A stretch of 17,157 bases of DNA. It comes from Bacteroidales bacterium (GTDB lineage Bacteria; Bacteroidota; Bacteroidia; Bacteroidales; UBA12077). Position 1 is the stretch's first letter, and each line of letters starts with the position of its first letter. Under the pieces are notes generated by a model. It was not told the DNA's origin. It was given only the letters and a program-made list of their open reading frames with translations, and searched no databases. Position numbers and translations under genes: made by a program. The stretch spans positions 1 through 17,157 of the forward strand of contig DMBU01000104.1 of NCBI GenBank assembly GCA_003446015.1, read 5' to 3'. Positions 1 to 8,054 of this stretch are shown here, piece after piece.

Positions 1-968
1 ATTGCTTTCAAAATGGCTATTTCCTTTATTTTTTCATTAATGGTCATGTTCATAATGTTATATATTCCGAAACCGGCAACAAAAAGAATTGTAAGCGAAA
101 CGGCTATGGCAAGTATGTTTCGGATTTGAGTCATTGCAACCAGTTGTTGATTTGCCACTTGCCACGACTCGATTTGATAGTGTATAACTGGGGTGATTTT
201 TTTTAAGAAAGTCTCTGTTTTATCCTTCTCCTTAATGTTTATCAGTATATCACTTGCATAATCCTGATTTTTACTCAGCAACTGTCTGGCAGAAGAAATA
301 TTGAGCCAGGCTTTCGTTTTATCCACCTGTTTTACCGATGTTTCGATTATTCCGGTTATAATAAAGTTTTTGGAAATACCATCGGAGGTCAGGATATTGA
401 TGTTATCATTGACATTGACTCCTAAGTTTTCAGCCAATACATTTCCTAGTATAATCCCTGATTTCTGGTAGTTTAAATCAATCCATTTTCCCGATATCAC
501 TTTGCTTGAGTTATCAAAAAGTTTGTCCTCATTAATTACTTCAACCCCTGAGATTAACCCATTTATTTTTTTTGACCCACTACGAAAAAAAACATTTAAA
601 TTCAGTTGGCTTGCAATACCTGTTATTTCAGGTTGTTTTTCAAGAAAGGCAATTATTTCTGACGTGTTTTTTATTCCATCAGTATATTGCATAACTTTAT
701 GGTTTCTTATAGTAAATACAGTTAGAGATGTATTAATAAAGTCTTCAATAGGGTTATAAACTCGTATACTATTCTCATTGAAAATCCGAATGTGCGACAT
801 GGAACTAAAAGCCATATCATCCTGTGCTTTATTTACCCCATTCATAAAACTGTTCATGAAAATGTACATGGATACCCCAAATATTACTCCTAAAATGGCG
901 ACGATAGTTTGCCCGATTCTTGAAGTTAAATGTACCCCGGCTATTTGATTGTTAACTGATTTTTTCAT
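1..968 (-). CDS. FtsX/LolE-like ABC transporter permease, N-terminal part (cut by window edge)
   Basis: The minus-strand frame opens with ATG at 968 and stays open to the left edge, giving about 322 residues; the C-terminal part lies outside. It starts MKKSVNNQIAG, then a hydrophobic helix (about residues 19-38, with VAILGVIFGVSMYIF), followed by a long extracytoplasmic region with the HIRI-type stretch of LolC/LolE and MacB-like permeases, and then a second helix near residues 290-310 (AIAVSLTILFVAGFGIYNIM) followed by INEKIKEIAILKA, a typical FtsX coupling region. Such permeases work with an ABC ATPase to move lipids, lipoproteins or drugs from the outer leaflet of the inner membrane. The gene starts 11 bases after the HlyD-like adaptor gene and is surely in its operon. 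The ATPase is not in view and probably lies further left. The family call is firm; the substrate is unknown. Confidence 0.9.
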   Translation of the reverse strand, partial: MKKSVNNQIAGVHLTSRIGQTIVAILGVIFGVSMYIFMNSFMNGVNKAQDDMAFSSMSHIRIFNENSIRVYNPIEDFINTSLTVFTIRNHKVMQYTDGIKNTSEIIAFLEKQPEITGIASQLNLNVFFRSGSKKINGLISGVEVINEDKLFDNSSKVISGKWIDLNYQKSGIILGNVLAENLGVNVNDNINILTSDGISKNFIITGIIETSVKQVDKTKAWLNISSARQLLSKNQDYASDILINIKEKDKTETFLKKITPVIHYQIESWQVANQQLVAMTQIRNILAIAVSLTILFVAGFGIYNIMNMTINEKIKEIAILKA

Positions 969-979
969 AAAACCACAAA

Positions 980-2068
980 TTAATTCGAATGTACTAATGT
1001 CGTATTTTCATCCAAACCACTTATAATTTCAGACCAATCTGTAGTTTTTATTCCAACCTGCACCTTTATTTTTTTCTTTTTATTATTGGTGATTACATAG
1101 TCGCCCGGAAGGATGTAATTGGTGGGGATAACCAGCGCTTGTTTCTGTCGACGGATTACAATATTTGCCTGAAGCTGGGTGCCTGATTTTAGATTTGAAA
1201 TCGGTTCAGAAAACAGAGCTTCGGCAATAAAAGATTGTTCTTTTGCATCGAAAGCCGGATAAATTTTTGAAATCCGGGCTTTATAAGCTTTATTCTTTTC
1301 GGTATTCAGTTCTATATAAACATCCTGGCCTGCTTGGATTTTGTTTATATCGTCTTCAGAGATAAGCAATTTTATGATAAAGCTACCGGAGCCAATTTCA
1401 GCAACAGTTTCCCCCCTTTTAACAAGGTCACCGTCTTTCTTAAATATTTGTAATACTACTCCATTTACCCGGCTACTAAGTATAAAGTAAGAGCTTGTAC
1501 TTTGTTGCGAAACGAGGCTGGATTTTGATTTAATCAATTCCAGTGCGAGATTTTTTTTCGTATCCGTAATAAGTATTTCGGTAGCCTGCAATTCCTGTCG
1601 GGAGTTATCGAAAGCAAGTTTTGCTCTTTCGTAATCCAACTGTGATACAGCATTTGACTTAATCAGATTATTGTATCTGAGAAAGTTTAAAGAATCGGTG
1701 GTAAGTTTGTTTTTTTGCTGAATTTTTTGTGCATTTAATTGCTGTAGAATTGCTGAGTTTGAACTAGCATTATACAGTGCATAATGATAATTGGCAGTGG
1801 CGCTTTCGAGTTGCACCTTTTGCGCATCATCGTTAATGTGGAAAAGAACCTGCCCTTCCTTTATTGTGTCCCCTTCTTTAGCAAACGAATTTATAAGATA
1901 ACCTTCGGTCTGGGATGTTAACGAATATTGATTGTTTGTAATTATGCTTCCGCTTGCAAATACTGCATCTACAATGTCTTTACGTTGTGGCTGAACTCTT
2001 TCCGGATGATTGCAACCAGTTAAGATGGTAATTCCAACTAAGCAATATTGGATAAATTTATTTTTCAT
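980..2068 (-). CDS. HlyD/MacA-like periplasmic adaptor lipoprotein
   Basis: This 362-residue protein is the membrane-fusion subunit of an efflux or export system, bridging the inner-membrane permease and the outer-membrane channel. It begins with a lipoprotein signal (lipobox ILTGC, lipidated Cys19). The N-terminal half-lipoyl segment follows (EGYLINSFAKEGDTIKEGQVLFHI, about residues 55-78), then a helical hairpin rich in Q, K and L (about 80-195), then the second lipoyl half (NGVVLQIFKKDGDLVKRGETVAEIG, about 203-227), and a beta-barrel and membrane-proximal domain to the end. There are no acidic residues directly after Cys19, so a periplasm-facing inner-membrane anchor is more likely than surface display. 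Its start overlaps the stop of the TolC-like gene by four bases (ATGA), and the permease starts 11 bases after its stop, which shows translational coupling. Confidence 0.92.
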   Translation of the reverse strand: MKNKFIQYCLVGITILTGCNHPERVQPQRKDIVDAVFASGSIITNNQYSLTSQTEGYLINSFAKEGDTIKEGQVLFHINDDAQKVQLESATANYHYALYNASSNSAILQQLNAQKIQQKNKLTTDSLNFLRYNNLIKSNAVSQLDYERAKLAFDNSRQELQATEILITDTKKNLALELIKSKSSLVSQQSTSSYFILSSRVNGVVLQIFKKDGDLVKRGETVAEIGSGSFIIKLLISEDDINKIQAGQDVYIELNTEKNKAYKARISKIYPAFDAKEQSFIAEALFSEPISNLKSGTQLQANIVIRRQKQALVIPTNYILPGDYVITNNKKKKIKVQVGIKTTDWSEIISGLDENTTLVHSN

Positions 2069-3381
2069 AATTTGTATTTTTTTCGTGCATCGATTGTTGC
2101 TTTGTTTATTAAATAGTCCGATAGCAAATTGAAATATTGGTTTTCTACAGTTAAGTATTCATCAAATATCTTCAGGTATTCATCAAGGTTTATTAAACCT
2201 TGTGCATATTTTTGGGCTGCAAGTTTCACGCTGTTACTTGAAATTTTATATGTTTCAGTTGCAACTTGTATGAGTTTTAACGATGAAAAGTAACCGGCCA
2301 GTAGAATACTATCATTTATAGCTGACTTTCTGGTTTCGTCCTGAAGTTTTTTTTGCGTTATTGTTTGTGATATTTTAACAGAATTATATTGTATTTTATT
2401 AGAAAATCCGGTAAAAATAGGTATTGAAAGAGAGAGACCCAGGTAACTATTCGGTTTCCAATCGGATGACTTAAAAGATAAGGCAAAATCATCCTGATAC
2501 TGGGAAGTACCATAATAATAAGCGATGTCAATTTTGGGAGCAAATCTTGCGAGTGCTTTTTTTGTTTCAGTTCCTGAAATTTCGGATTGTAAACTGTATA
2601 TCTTGATATATTTTTCGTTAGTAAGTTGTTTATAATCAAGCGTATTCTGATTATCAACGATTAAATTATCTTCCGTTAAGATTAAAGAATCGGATGCTGA
2701 GATTCCCAAAAACAGTTTCAGATTATATATGCATTGGCTTTGATAAAGTTTGTTTCGTTCAAGCTTCTCAAATACACTATTCTTATTTATTTTGGACTGA
2801 TTAAAAACCAATGCATCGATTAAACCCTGTTCAAAGCGTTCCTGAGATAGCAGGCATATGGAATCAGCGATTTCAAAGTCCCTATCACTAATTTTTACAG
2901 CTTTCTTTGCTGTTAAGGCTGCATAATAGACCTGTGCAACCTGTTCCTTTAAAGTTTGTTCAAAATAGTCTTTCTGAGCTTCGGTAAGAGACACGTTCAA
3001 TTTTGCTATTTTAGATTGAGCCATAGCCTGCCAGTCAAGCAAGGTTTTACTTATTGATATTCCACTATTGAAACTATAATTCTGTCCAAACTTCATATAG
3101 ACTGTTTCACCGGGTTTTCCAATAAGTTCACCGGGTACAGGAGTTTCAGGAATGTCAATACTTTTTTGACCTGAAAAGCTTGCTGCTGCTTTCGGGTATA
3201 AATAACTGTTTGCTGTTTTTTTATCCTGTACTGCTTGTTCAATCATTAACTGGTAAATGGCATTTTCAGGGCTATTTGACAGTGAATATTCCCAAACATC
3301 ATGTAATGAATTGAATACATGTTGTGCTTGCACGAATACTGACTGAGTAAGAAATACAAATATTATAACTGGTGTCTTCAT
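2065..3381 (-). CDS. TolC-family outer-membrane efflux channel
   Basis: The product is the outer-membrane exit channel of the export system encoded with it. I chose the ATG at 3381, giving 438 residues, because it puts a normal signal peptide at the N-terminus (MKTPVIIFVFLTQSVFVQAQ) and makes a 4-base ATGA overlap with the stop of the preceding gene; the frame is open further upstream to 3468, and an ATG at 3393 is also possible. Two outer-membrane-efflux repeats are visible: one containing RFEQGLIDALVFNQSKI about halfway, the other YAQGLINLDEYLKIFDEYL near the C-terminus. Both show the long helix, the G-[LI]-[IL] turn and the second helix typical of the family. The stop overlaps the adaptor start by four bases. 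Length and layout fit a full TolC protomer; the cargo cannot be told. Confidence 0.92.
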   Translation of the reverse strand: MKTPVIIFVFLTQSVFVQAQHVFNSLHDVWEYSLSNSPENAIYQLMIEQAVQDKKTANSYLYPKAAASFSGQKSIDIPETPVPGELIGKPGETVYMKFGQNYSFNSGISISKTLLDWQAMAQSKIAKLNVSLTEAQKDYFEQTLKEQVAQVYYAALTAKKAVKISDRDFEIADSICLLSQERFEQGLIDALVFNQSKINKNSVFEKLERNKLYQSQCIYNLKLFLGISASDSLILTEDNLIVDNQNTLDYKQLTNEKYIKIYSLQSEISGTETKKALARFAPKIDIAYYYGTSQYQDDFALSFKSSDWKPNSYLGLSLSIPIFTGFSNKIQYNSVKISQTITQKKLQDETRKSAINDSILLAGYFSSLKLIQVATETYKISSNSVKLAAQKYAQGLINLDEYLKIFDEYLTVENQYFNLLSDYLINKATIDARKKYKL

Positions 3382-3803
3382 ATTTTTGTCCATATTTTGG
3401 TTTCCGAAAAGACACCTTTTGTTACTGTAATTTGAAGTTCCCCTGAACTTTTTAAGATGAGAGAACAATTAGCGTATTGTCCGCGATTGGGACCATAGAT
3501 GGATCCGCCGGACCATTTATTCTTCGAATACTTAAGGCCTGTAATAATGGTTAAACCTAATATTTTCTGATTTCTTTTATCCGGATCGGGATTATTTTTA
3601 TCAAGGCGTGGATTGCCATTCACATCGTTTAATTGCGCTAACCATATTACTTTACCTGAATAGGAACTTCCGTTTTTGAAAATTTCGATTTTGGTTGTCT
3701 TTTCTTCATTTAACCAGACCCCGATTATTTTATCGGCATGATTTTGTGCCCGGGTTGCAGTGCTTGCAAAAACAACCAGTAATAGAATTAAATACCGCTT
3801 CAT
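3378..3803 (-). CDS. DUF2147 secreted protein
   Basis: This 141-residue protein has a cleavable signal peptide (MKRYLILLLVVFASTATRAQ) followed by one full DUF2147 domain: GVWLNEEKTTKIEIFK, the GKVIWL strand, a DKNNPDPDKRNQKILG segment, WSGGSIYGPNRGQ and a closing KIWTKI. These are the landmarks of the family, which is a small beta-rich domain in secreted or periplasmic proteins of Proteobacteria and Bacteroidota with no established reaction. It is the first gene of the minus-strand operon and overlaps the chosen start of the TolC-like gene by four bases. That position suggests it helps the exporter or responds to the same signal, but this is inference from order alone. Confidence 0.88.
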   Translation of the reverse strand: MKRYLILLLVVFASTATRAQNHADKIIGVWLNEEKTTKIEIFKNGSSYSGKVIWLAQLNDVNGNPRLDKNNPDPDKRNQKILGLTIITGLKYSKNKWSGGSIYGPNRGQYANCSLILKSSGELQITVTKGVFSETKIWTKI

Positions 3804-4131
3804 ATCTTGTTGTACTTTTTAATTTATAGCACAAAGATGAAGTGAGTTTAAATTATAAGAAATGTAAAAGTTAGTGAATTGAATAAAAAGGACGGTGAAT
3901 TGAACAATTTTAAGCTCATATTATCTATCCAGGTAATTTAAAAAAGAAACTATAATTAATGACTAAAAAGAAAAATGATAATTAATCTTTAGATATAAAG
4001 TAAAGTTTAAAGAATCAAAATTGTCGATGGTACTATTAAAAGTGTTGTTAGTAGAATAAATAAACGTCTCCTTGTCAGTCTGGACTATTTTTGATTAGAA
4101 ATTTAATTATTAATTAAAATATTCAATAAAG
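3804..4131. other. Divergent intergenic region with a probable plus-strand promoter element
   Basis: This 328-base AT-rich spacer separates the minus-strand export operon from the plus-strand gene at 4132, so it must carry promoters in both directions. On the plus strand, TATTTTTG at 4086-4093 matches the Bacteroidota -7 consensus TAnnTTTG and lies about 40 bases before the start codon; no TTG sits at the expected distance upstream, so the match is partial. On the minus strand, CATCTTTG (reverse of 3832-3839) is one base off the consensus and about 30 bases before the operon start, again without a good -33 element. No ORF of note and no hairpin terminator are seen. Confidence 0.4.
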
Positions 4132-4752
4132 ATGAAAACAAAACCATTATCAAAAGAAAACAAAACAATATTTGTTTTTTTGTTTACAGGGTTACTGTTA
4201 CTTCTGGAGATTTCAGCTCCAAAACAAGGAATTTCACAAAGCTTTAGTAAAAGACAAACTTATAAATATCTGGTTAAAGAAGTTATACCTGTGATGAAAC
4301 CTTATCGTTATGAATTTGAAAAACAACTCACCAGCGATGAAATCAACCAGATTGAAAGCATGCGTAAAGAAATAAAGACCATTTCTGAAATACGTGGAGA
4401 AGCTGAATTAGAAAAATGCATCAATACTATTCAATCAGACACACTTGCAGATCAGCAAGCGGATATATTAAATGAAACGAGAAAACGGTTGTTTAATGTA
4501 ATGATTCAGGCTTTAGAAATTGCAAATACTCACGATAAGGAACTCCAGAATATTTACCTGAAAGAAGAGGAAAATGTGAAAATATGGACATTGGCACTTC
4601 AAGAAATCTTGTTGGATAATCAGGGGAAGTACTTTAAAGAACTTAATCCAGTATTAAAACACAATATTCGGAAATTAATCCCGGTTGAGCGTTTATCAAA
4701 AGTTGTGTTTGTAATTTGGAATCCTGACCAACAAAGGATTAATAACTTCTAA
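4132..4752 (+). CDS. Secreted or membrane-anchored helical protein of unknown function
   Basis: I do not recognise a family with certainty. The 206-residue product has a charged N-terminus (MKTKPLSKENK) and one hydrophobic stretch at about residues 12-27 (TIFVFLFTGLLLLLEI), which can be a signal peptide ending near GISQ or an uncleaved anchor. The rest is charged and predicted helical, with VIPVMKPYRYEFEKQL followed by TSDEINQIESMRKEIK. The 'QLTSDEI...' turn between helices recalls the LTxxQ-type helical hairpins of Spy/CpxP-like periplasmic proteins, but the similarity is loose and I would not name it so. The gene lies 43 bases before a lipoprotein gene on the same strand, with no terminator between, so the two are probably co-transcribed. 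A TAnnTTTG promoter element precedes it. Confidence 0.75.
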   Translation: MKTKPLSKENKTIFVFLFTGLLLLLEISAPKQGISQSFSKRQTYKYLVKEVIPVMKPYRYEFEKQLTSDEINQIESMRKEIKTISEIRGEAELEKCINTIQSDTLADQQADILNETRKRLFNVMIQALEIANTHDKELQNIYLKEEENVKIWTLALQEILLDNQGKYFKELNPVLKHNIRKLIPVERLSKVVFVIWNPDQQRINNF

Positions 4753-4795
4753 TATACTTTTAATTTTACTTAATATTAATTTAAAACATTTAATT

Positions 4796-5545
4796 ATGAA
4801 AAGGACAATTTATTTTATGAGCATTATTGCACTTACCAGTTTTATGAGTATAAGTTGCAACCAGGAAGATGAGATTACCGATAGCACGGTTGTAGCAGAA
4901 GAAGTTGCTGATGATATTGCGGCTTCTCTTGGGTCATCAAATTCTGGTATATCAAGTGAGATTACTGAGATTGCAGGTTTAGCTGATGAATATATTTCTG
5001 ACCAACTAAAATCTGCTTTGTCTGACACTGTTTATTCTGTTGACACAAGTTTTACAAGAGAAAATCAGGCTGGTACCTTAATAACGTACAGCTATTCATA
5101 TCAATTGGAATATGGTTATGTTTTTGATGGAGGATCTCTTGATAAGCTTTATTACAAAGGTAACGTTAATGGAAGTTTTGACGCTCCACGTATTGGTTCT
5201 TCTGATGATCGTTCAAGCGATTGGTCTTTAACTGGACTGGAAATATCTTCAAGCAATTATATATTAAACGGTAGTACAATAAGGACAGGATCCTCAGTAT
5301 CAAAAATAAGAAACAAAAGCCAGGTTACTTCTAATTCTCAAATCTCGTTAAGCAATGTAAAAATTAATAAATCAACATTAACAATTATTGAAGGCAACCT
5401 TTCCTGGAATATTTCAGGCACAGTTAATGAACAAAACTATAATTTCGTTGCTATCGTTAATTATTTGGGAAATGGTAAGGCAGAACTTATATTAGATGGA
5501 ATAACATACACCATAGACATAGCTTCTGGTGAAATAGAATACTAA
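4796..5545 (+). CDS. Lipoprotein of unknown function, probably surface exposed
   Basis: The 249-residue product starts with a lipoprotein signal peptide (MKRTIYFMSIIALTSFMSIS before Cys21). The residues after the Cys, NQEDEITD, are acidic, which in Bacteroidota resembles the lipoprotein export signal that sends lipoproteins to the cell surface; this is inference. The mature part is rich in Ser, Thr, Asn and Gly with alternating hydrophobic residues, the look of an extended beta-structure, and has many YSYSYQLEYGYVF-like stretches. It has no catalytic motif that I can see, and I do not recognise a family. It follows the helical secreted protein on the same strand and is closed by a strong terminator, so these two genes form a small envelope unit beside the export operon. 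Confidence 0.8.
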   Translation: MKRTIYFMSIIALTSFMSISCNQEDEITDSTVVAEEVADDIAASLGSSNSGISSEITEIAGLADEYISDQLKSALSDTVYSVDTSFTRENQAGTLITYSYSYQLEYGYVFDGGSLDKLYYKGNVNGSFDAPRIGSSDDRSSDWSLTGLEISSSNYILNGSTIRTGSSVSKIRNKSQVTSNSQISLSNVKINKSTLTIIEGNLSWNISGTVNEQNYNFVAIVNYLGNGKAELILDGITYTIDIASGEIEY

Positions 5546-5560
5546 ACCACTAAATTATTT

Positions 5561-5590
5561 AAAGGCCATCTTTTTTGATGGTCTTTTTTT
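5561..5590 (+). terminator. Intrinsic terminator after the lipoprotein gene
   Basis: The left arm AAAGGCCATC (5561-5570) and right arm GATGGTCTTT (5577-5586) form a 10-base-pair stem with one G-U pair around a T6 loop, and a run of T follows (5584-5591). It begins 15 bases after the stop codon at 5545. It separates the lipoprotein gene from the kinase gene at 5621, though the short distance leaves room for read-through. Confidence 0.85.
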
Positions 5591-5620
5591 TAACTTTAAC
5601 TAAAATTAATATTTTAGATT

Positions 5621-6646
5621 ATGTTTAAATTTTTAATTAAATACTATAAGGTTTTTATACATATACTAGTATGGGGAATATTTTTTGTTCTTCACTTAGC
5701 TTATTTTTCATCCATAAAAGGTGTGTCAGTTGCACTAGAAAGAGGAATTATTATTATTATCCTTTTTTTGTTTACTTTTTATTTTAACTGGTTTTTTCTT
5801 ATCCCTAAGCTTTATATTAAGAGAAAAAAACTAATTTATTATTTTTCAGGAGCGGCACTCATTATTTTTATCACAATATTAAGAGTTTCAGTAGAAAAAC
5901 ACTATGGACTATATTCTGGTTTAATTAAATATCAGCTCCTTTCTGGTTCTATATTCAGGCCATATATTTTAACTTTTGCAATCAATTTATTTATCTTCTT
6001 CATCAGTTTTTTACTTAAAATAGTTGATTATTATACTATACAAACATATCAAAAAGACCTGTTGCTTCAACAAAAAACGGAAGCTGAATTGAAATTTTTA
6101 AAGGCACAGCTTAATCCACATTTCTTATTTAATGCTTTAAATAATATTTACGCCCTTGTATTAACGAAATCCGAAAACGCAGCAGGGGCATTAATGTCAT
6201 TATCTCAATTACTCAGATATATTATTTATGAAGCATCTGAAGAGAAAGTATTACTAAGTAAGGAAATAACTTACCTGAAATACTATATAGAGTTAGAATC
6301 ATTGCGTTTAGCGAATAGAAACAATTTAAAACTTGATATTTCAATTGAAGAAAATAACAATAAAATAATGCCTATGCTTTTTATTCCTTTCGTGGAAAAC
6401 TCATTTAAACATTGTAATCTTAATCAGGATGGAAGAATTTACATTCGGATAAACCTAAAAGACAACGAACTAGAATTCATCTGCGAAAACACTTTTTCGG
6501 AGAAAGGAAAAAATGTTGATAGCATAAAAGGAGTTGGGCTATTGAACAGTAAAAAACGATTAGAAATGATTTACCCACAAAGGCACATATTAAAAATAAA
6601 TAAACAAAATGGTACCTTTTGTTTAAGTTTAAAAATTAGTTTATGA
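5621..6646 (+). CDS. LytS/YehU-type sensor histidine kinase (His_kinase family)
   Basis: This 341-residue inner-membrane kinase passes a phosphate to the LytTR regulator encoded next to it. Four transmembrane helices fill about residues 10-30, 42-62, 72-90 and 112-135, with little periplasmic sequence, so it may sense within or at the membrane. A short linker leads to the His_kinase motif LKAQLNPHFLFNALNNIY, with the phosphoacceptor His167. The ATP-binding half shows the N-box (PFVENSFKH) and the G-box (GVGLLNSKKRLEMIYP). The stop overlaps the regulator's start by four bases (ATGA), so the pair is translationally coupled. It lies 30 bases after the terminator of the lipoprotein unit. The signal it senses is unknown. 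Confidence 0.94.
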   Translation: MFKFLIKYYKVFIHILVWGIFFVLHLAYFSSIKGVSVALERGIIIIILFLFTFYFNWFFLIPKLYIKRKKLIYYFSGAALIIFITILRVSVEKHYGLYSGLIKYQLLSGSIFRPYILTFAINLFIFFISFLLKIVDYYTIQTYQKDLLLQQKTEAELKFLKAQLNPHFLFNALNNIYALVLTKSENAAGALMSLSQLLRYIIYEASEEKVLLSKEITYLKYYIELESLRLANRNNLKLDISIEENNNKIMPMLFIPFVENSFKHCNLNQDGRIYIRINLKDNELEFICENTFSEKGKNVDSIKGVGLLNSKKRLEMIYPQRHILKINKQNGTFCLSLKISL

Positions 6647-7338
6647 ACCATTACAAGTGTATTGCAATTGATGACGAACCATTGGCCCTTACTATTCTAC
6701 AGGAATACGTTTTAAAAATTCCTTTTCTGGAAATGGTTAAAACATTTACAAATCCTACAGAAGCAAGTCTATTTATACAGAATGAAAAGCCAGATATACT
6801 TTTTTTGGATATTCAAATGCCCGAGATCAAAGGTATAGATTTTATAAAAGCACTTGTTTATAAACCAATTATTATTTTAACAACTGCATATTCGGAATAT
6901 GCACTTGAAGGCTATAATCTTGATGCTGTAGATTATTTGCTCAAACCAATTCCATTTGAACGATTTTTACAGGCAATAAACAAGGCAACAAGGTTGATTG
7001 ATCAGAGAACCCATAGTAATCTTTCAGAGGAAAAAAAGTACATCTTTGTGAAATCTGGTTACAAGTCGGTAAAAATCAACTTAGATGATATTTTATATAT
7101 TGAAGGACTAAAAGAATATGTGACTATATATACAAATGAACTAAAAGTATTAAAGCTCGAATCGTTAAAGAACCTTGAATTATTACTTCCTAAAAACGAG
7201 TTTATACGAGTCCATAAATCTTATATTGTAAATTTAAATCATGTCAAAGCATATTATGGCAATATTCTGGAAATAAACAATAAAAAAATTCCGGTTGGCA
7301 GGGCCTTTAAAGATATTGTAAACAAGTTGTTTCAATAA
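6643..7338 (+). CDS. LytTR-family response regulator
   Basis: The 231-residue product has an N-terminal CheY-like receiver (about residues 4-120) with acidic pocket D10-D11, phosphoacceptor Asp56 in LFLDIQMPE, the Thr/Ala switch in ILTTAYSEYA, and the conserved Lys in LLKPIPFERF. A LytTR DNA-binding domain follows (about 130-230), recognised by KYIFVKSGYKSVKINLDDI, the central YIEGLKEYVTIYT and the closing FIRVHKSYIVNLNHV segment. LytTR regulators bind direct repeats upstream of targets. It is coupled by a 4-base overlap to its kinase, and the small barrel-like gene starts 9 to 21 bases after it, depending on the start used, so the three are probably one transcript. Its targets are not evident from the sequence. 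Confidence 0.95.
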   Translation: MNHYKCIAIDDEPLALTILQEYVLKIPFLEMVKTFTNPTEASLFIQNEKPDILFLDIQMPEIKGIDFIKALVYKPIIILTTAYSEYALEGYNLDAVDYLLKPIPFERFLQAINKATRLIDQRTHSNLSEEKKYIFVKSGYKSVKINLDDILYIEGLKEYVTIYTNELKVLKLESLKNLELLLPKNEFIRVHKSYIVNLNHVKAYYGNILEINNKKIPVGRAFKDIVNKLFQ

Positions 7339-7359
7339 AGGAATTAGATGATTATACAA

Positions 7360-8025
7360 ATGAAAAAAGAAATTGTAGTTGTTTTCATTTTTATAACTCA
7401 TGTGTACAATGTGTTATCACAAAACAGAGAAATTTTTGTTGGATTGGATATTCCCATATATTATAGCATTGGATATGAGCATAAATTATCTGAACATATT
7501 TCATTAAATGGCAAATTGGGTGTTTTAACAAATCCATTCGATGTGATAATTTTGGATTTACTCAAAGAATTTGATGCTGATGAGTTGTTAGTAAATACTA
7601 TTGGTGATGCATTTTCGGTTGGAATAAATTTACAACCAACTTTAAAATGGTATATTAAGAAAACTTATATTGGATTGTCATATTCTTTTTTAATGCTTAA
7701 CGCCAAGGATTGCCCCATAGATGCAATTGAAAGTTACTATGAAATTTCTATCCCTAACAGGTACTCTTCTTCACTTACTCTTCAATCGAACCTGCATAAT
7801 GCAGGATTTATTTTGGGAAGGAAATTCAATTTTAAAGACACCCGTTTTTCTCTAAATCTTGAACTTTCTCTATTGAAAACATTTGCATCAAATAGTTATT
7901 TGAAAAAAGAGAGGGAGCAGCCCCTCGAATCCTTAAGTAGTGCAATTGACAATAAACTGAACCATTACTTTGTTAATTACGGGTACTTTCCAAGCATTAA
8001 TATATTTTTTGTATATATACTTTAA
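7360..8025 (+). CDS. Small secreted protein, probably outer-membrane beta-barrel
   Basis: I do not recognise a named family. The frame opens at 7348 (MIIQ), but the ATG at 7360 gives a normal signal peptide (MKKEIVVVFIFITHVYNVLSQ) and is my choice; the product is then 221 residues. The mature part alternates polar and hydrophobic residues in short strands (IPIYYSIGYEH, ISLNGKLGVLT, KWYIKKTYIGLSYSFLML, FNFKDTRFSLNLELSLLKT) and ends in aromatic and aliphatic residues (IFFVYIL), which fits an 8-strand outer-membrane barrel. It follows the LytTR regulator closely on the same strand, and the second two-component pair points toward it from the other side. It may be a target or an accessory sensor of these pairs; that is inference. 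Confidence 0.7.
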   Translation: MKKEIVVVFIFITHVYNVLSQNREIFVGLDIPIYYSIGYEHKLSEHISLNGKLGVLTNPFDVIILDLLKEFDADELLVNTIGDAFSVGINLQPTLKWYIKKTYIGLSYSFLMLNAKDCPIDAIESYYEISIPNRYSSSLTLQSNLHNAGFILGRKFNFKDTRFSLNLELSLLKTFASNSYLKKEREQPLESLSSAIDNKLNHYFVNYGYFPSINIFFVYIL

Positions 8026-8054
8026 CAAATGATAAAGGATTTTATACAAAAGTA

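Noticed and set aside
502..759. 85-residue plus-strand frame inside the FtsX-like gene
   Set aside because: It lies opposite a well-supported permease gene and its product is low in complexity with no domain features.
2358..2657. 99-residue minus-strand frame inside the TolC-like gene
   Set aside because: It is another frame of the same strand within a clear TolC coding sequence; the translation looks random.
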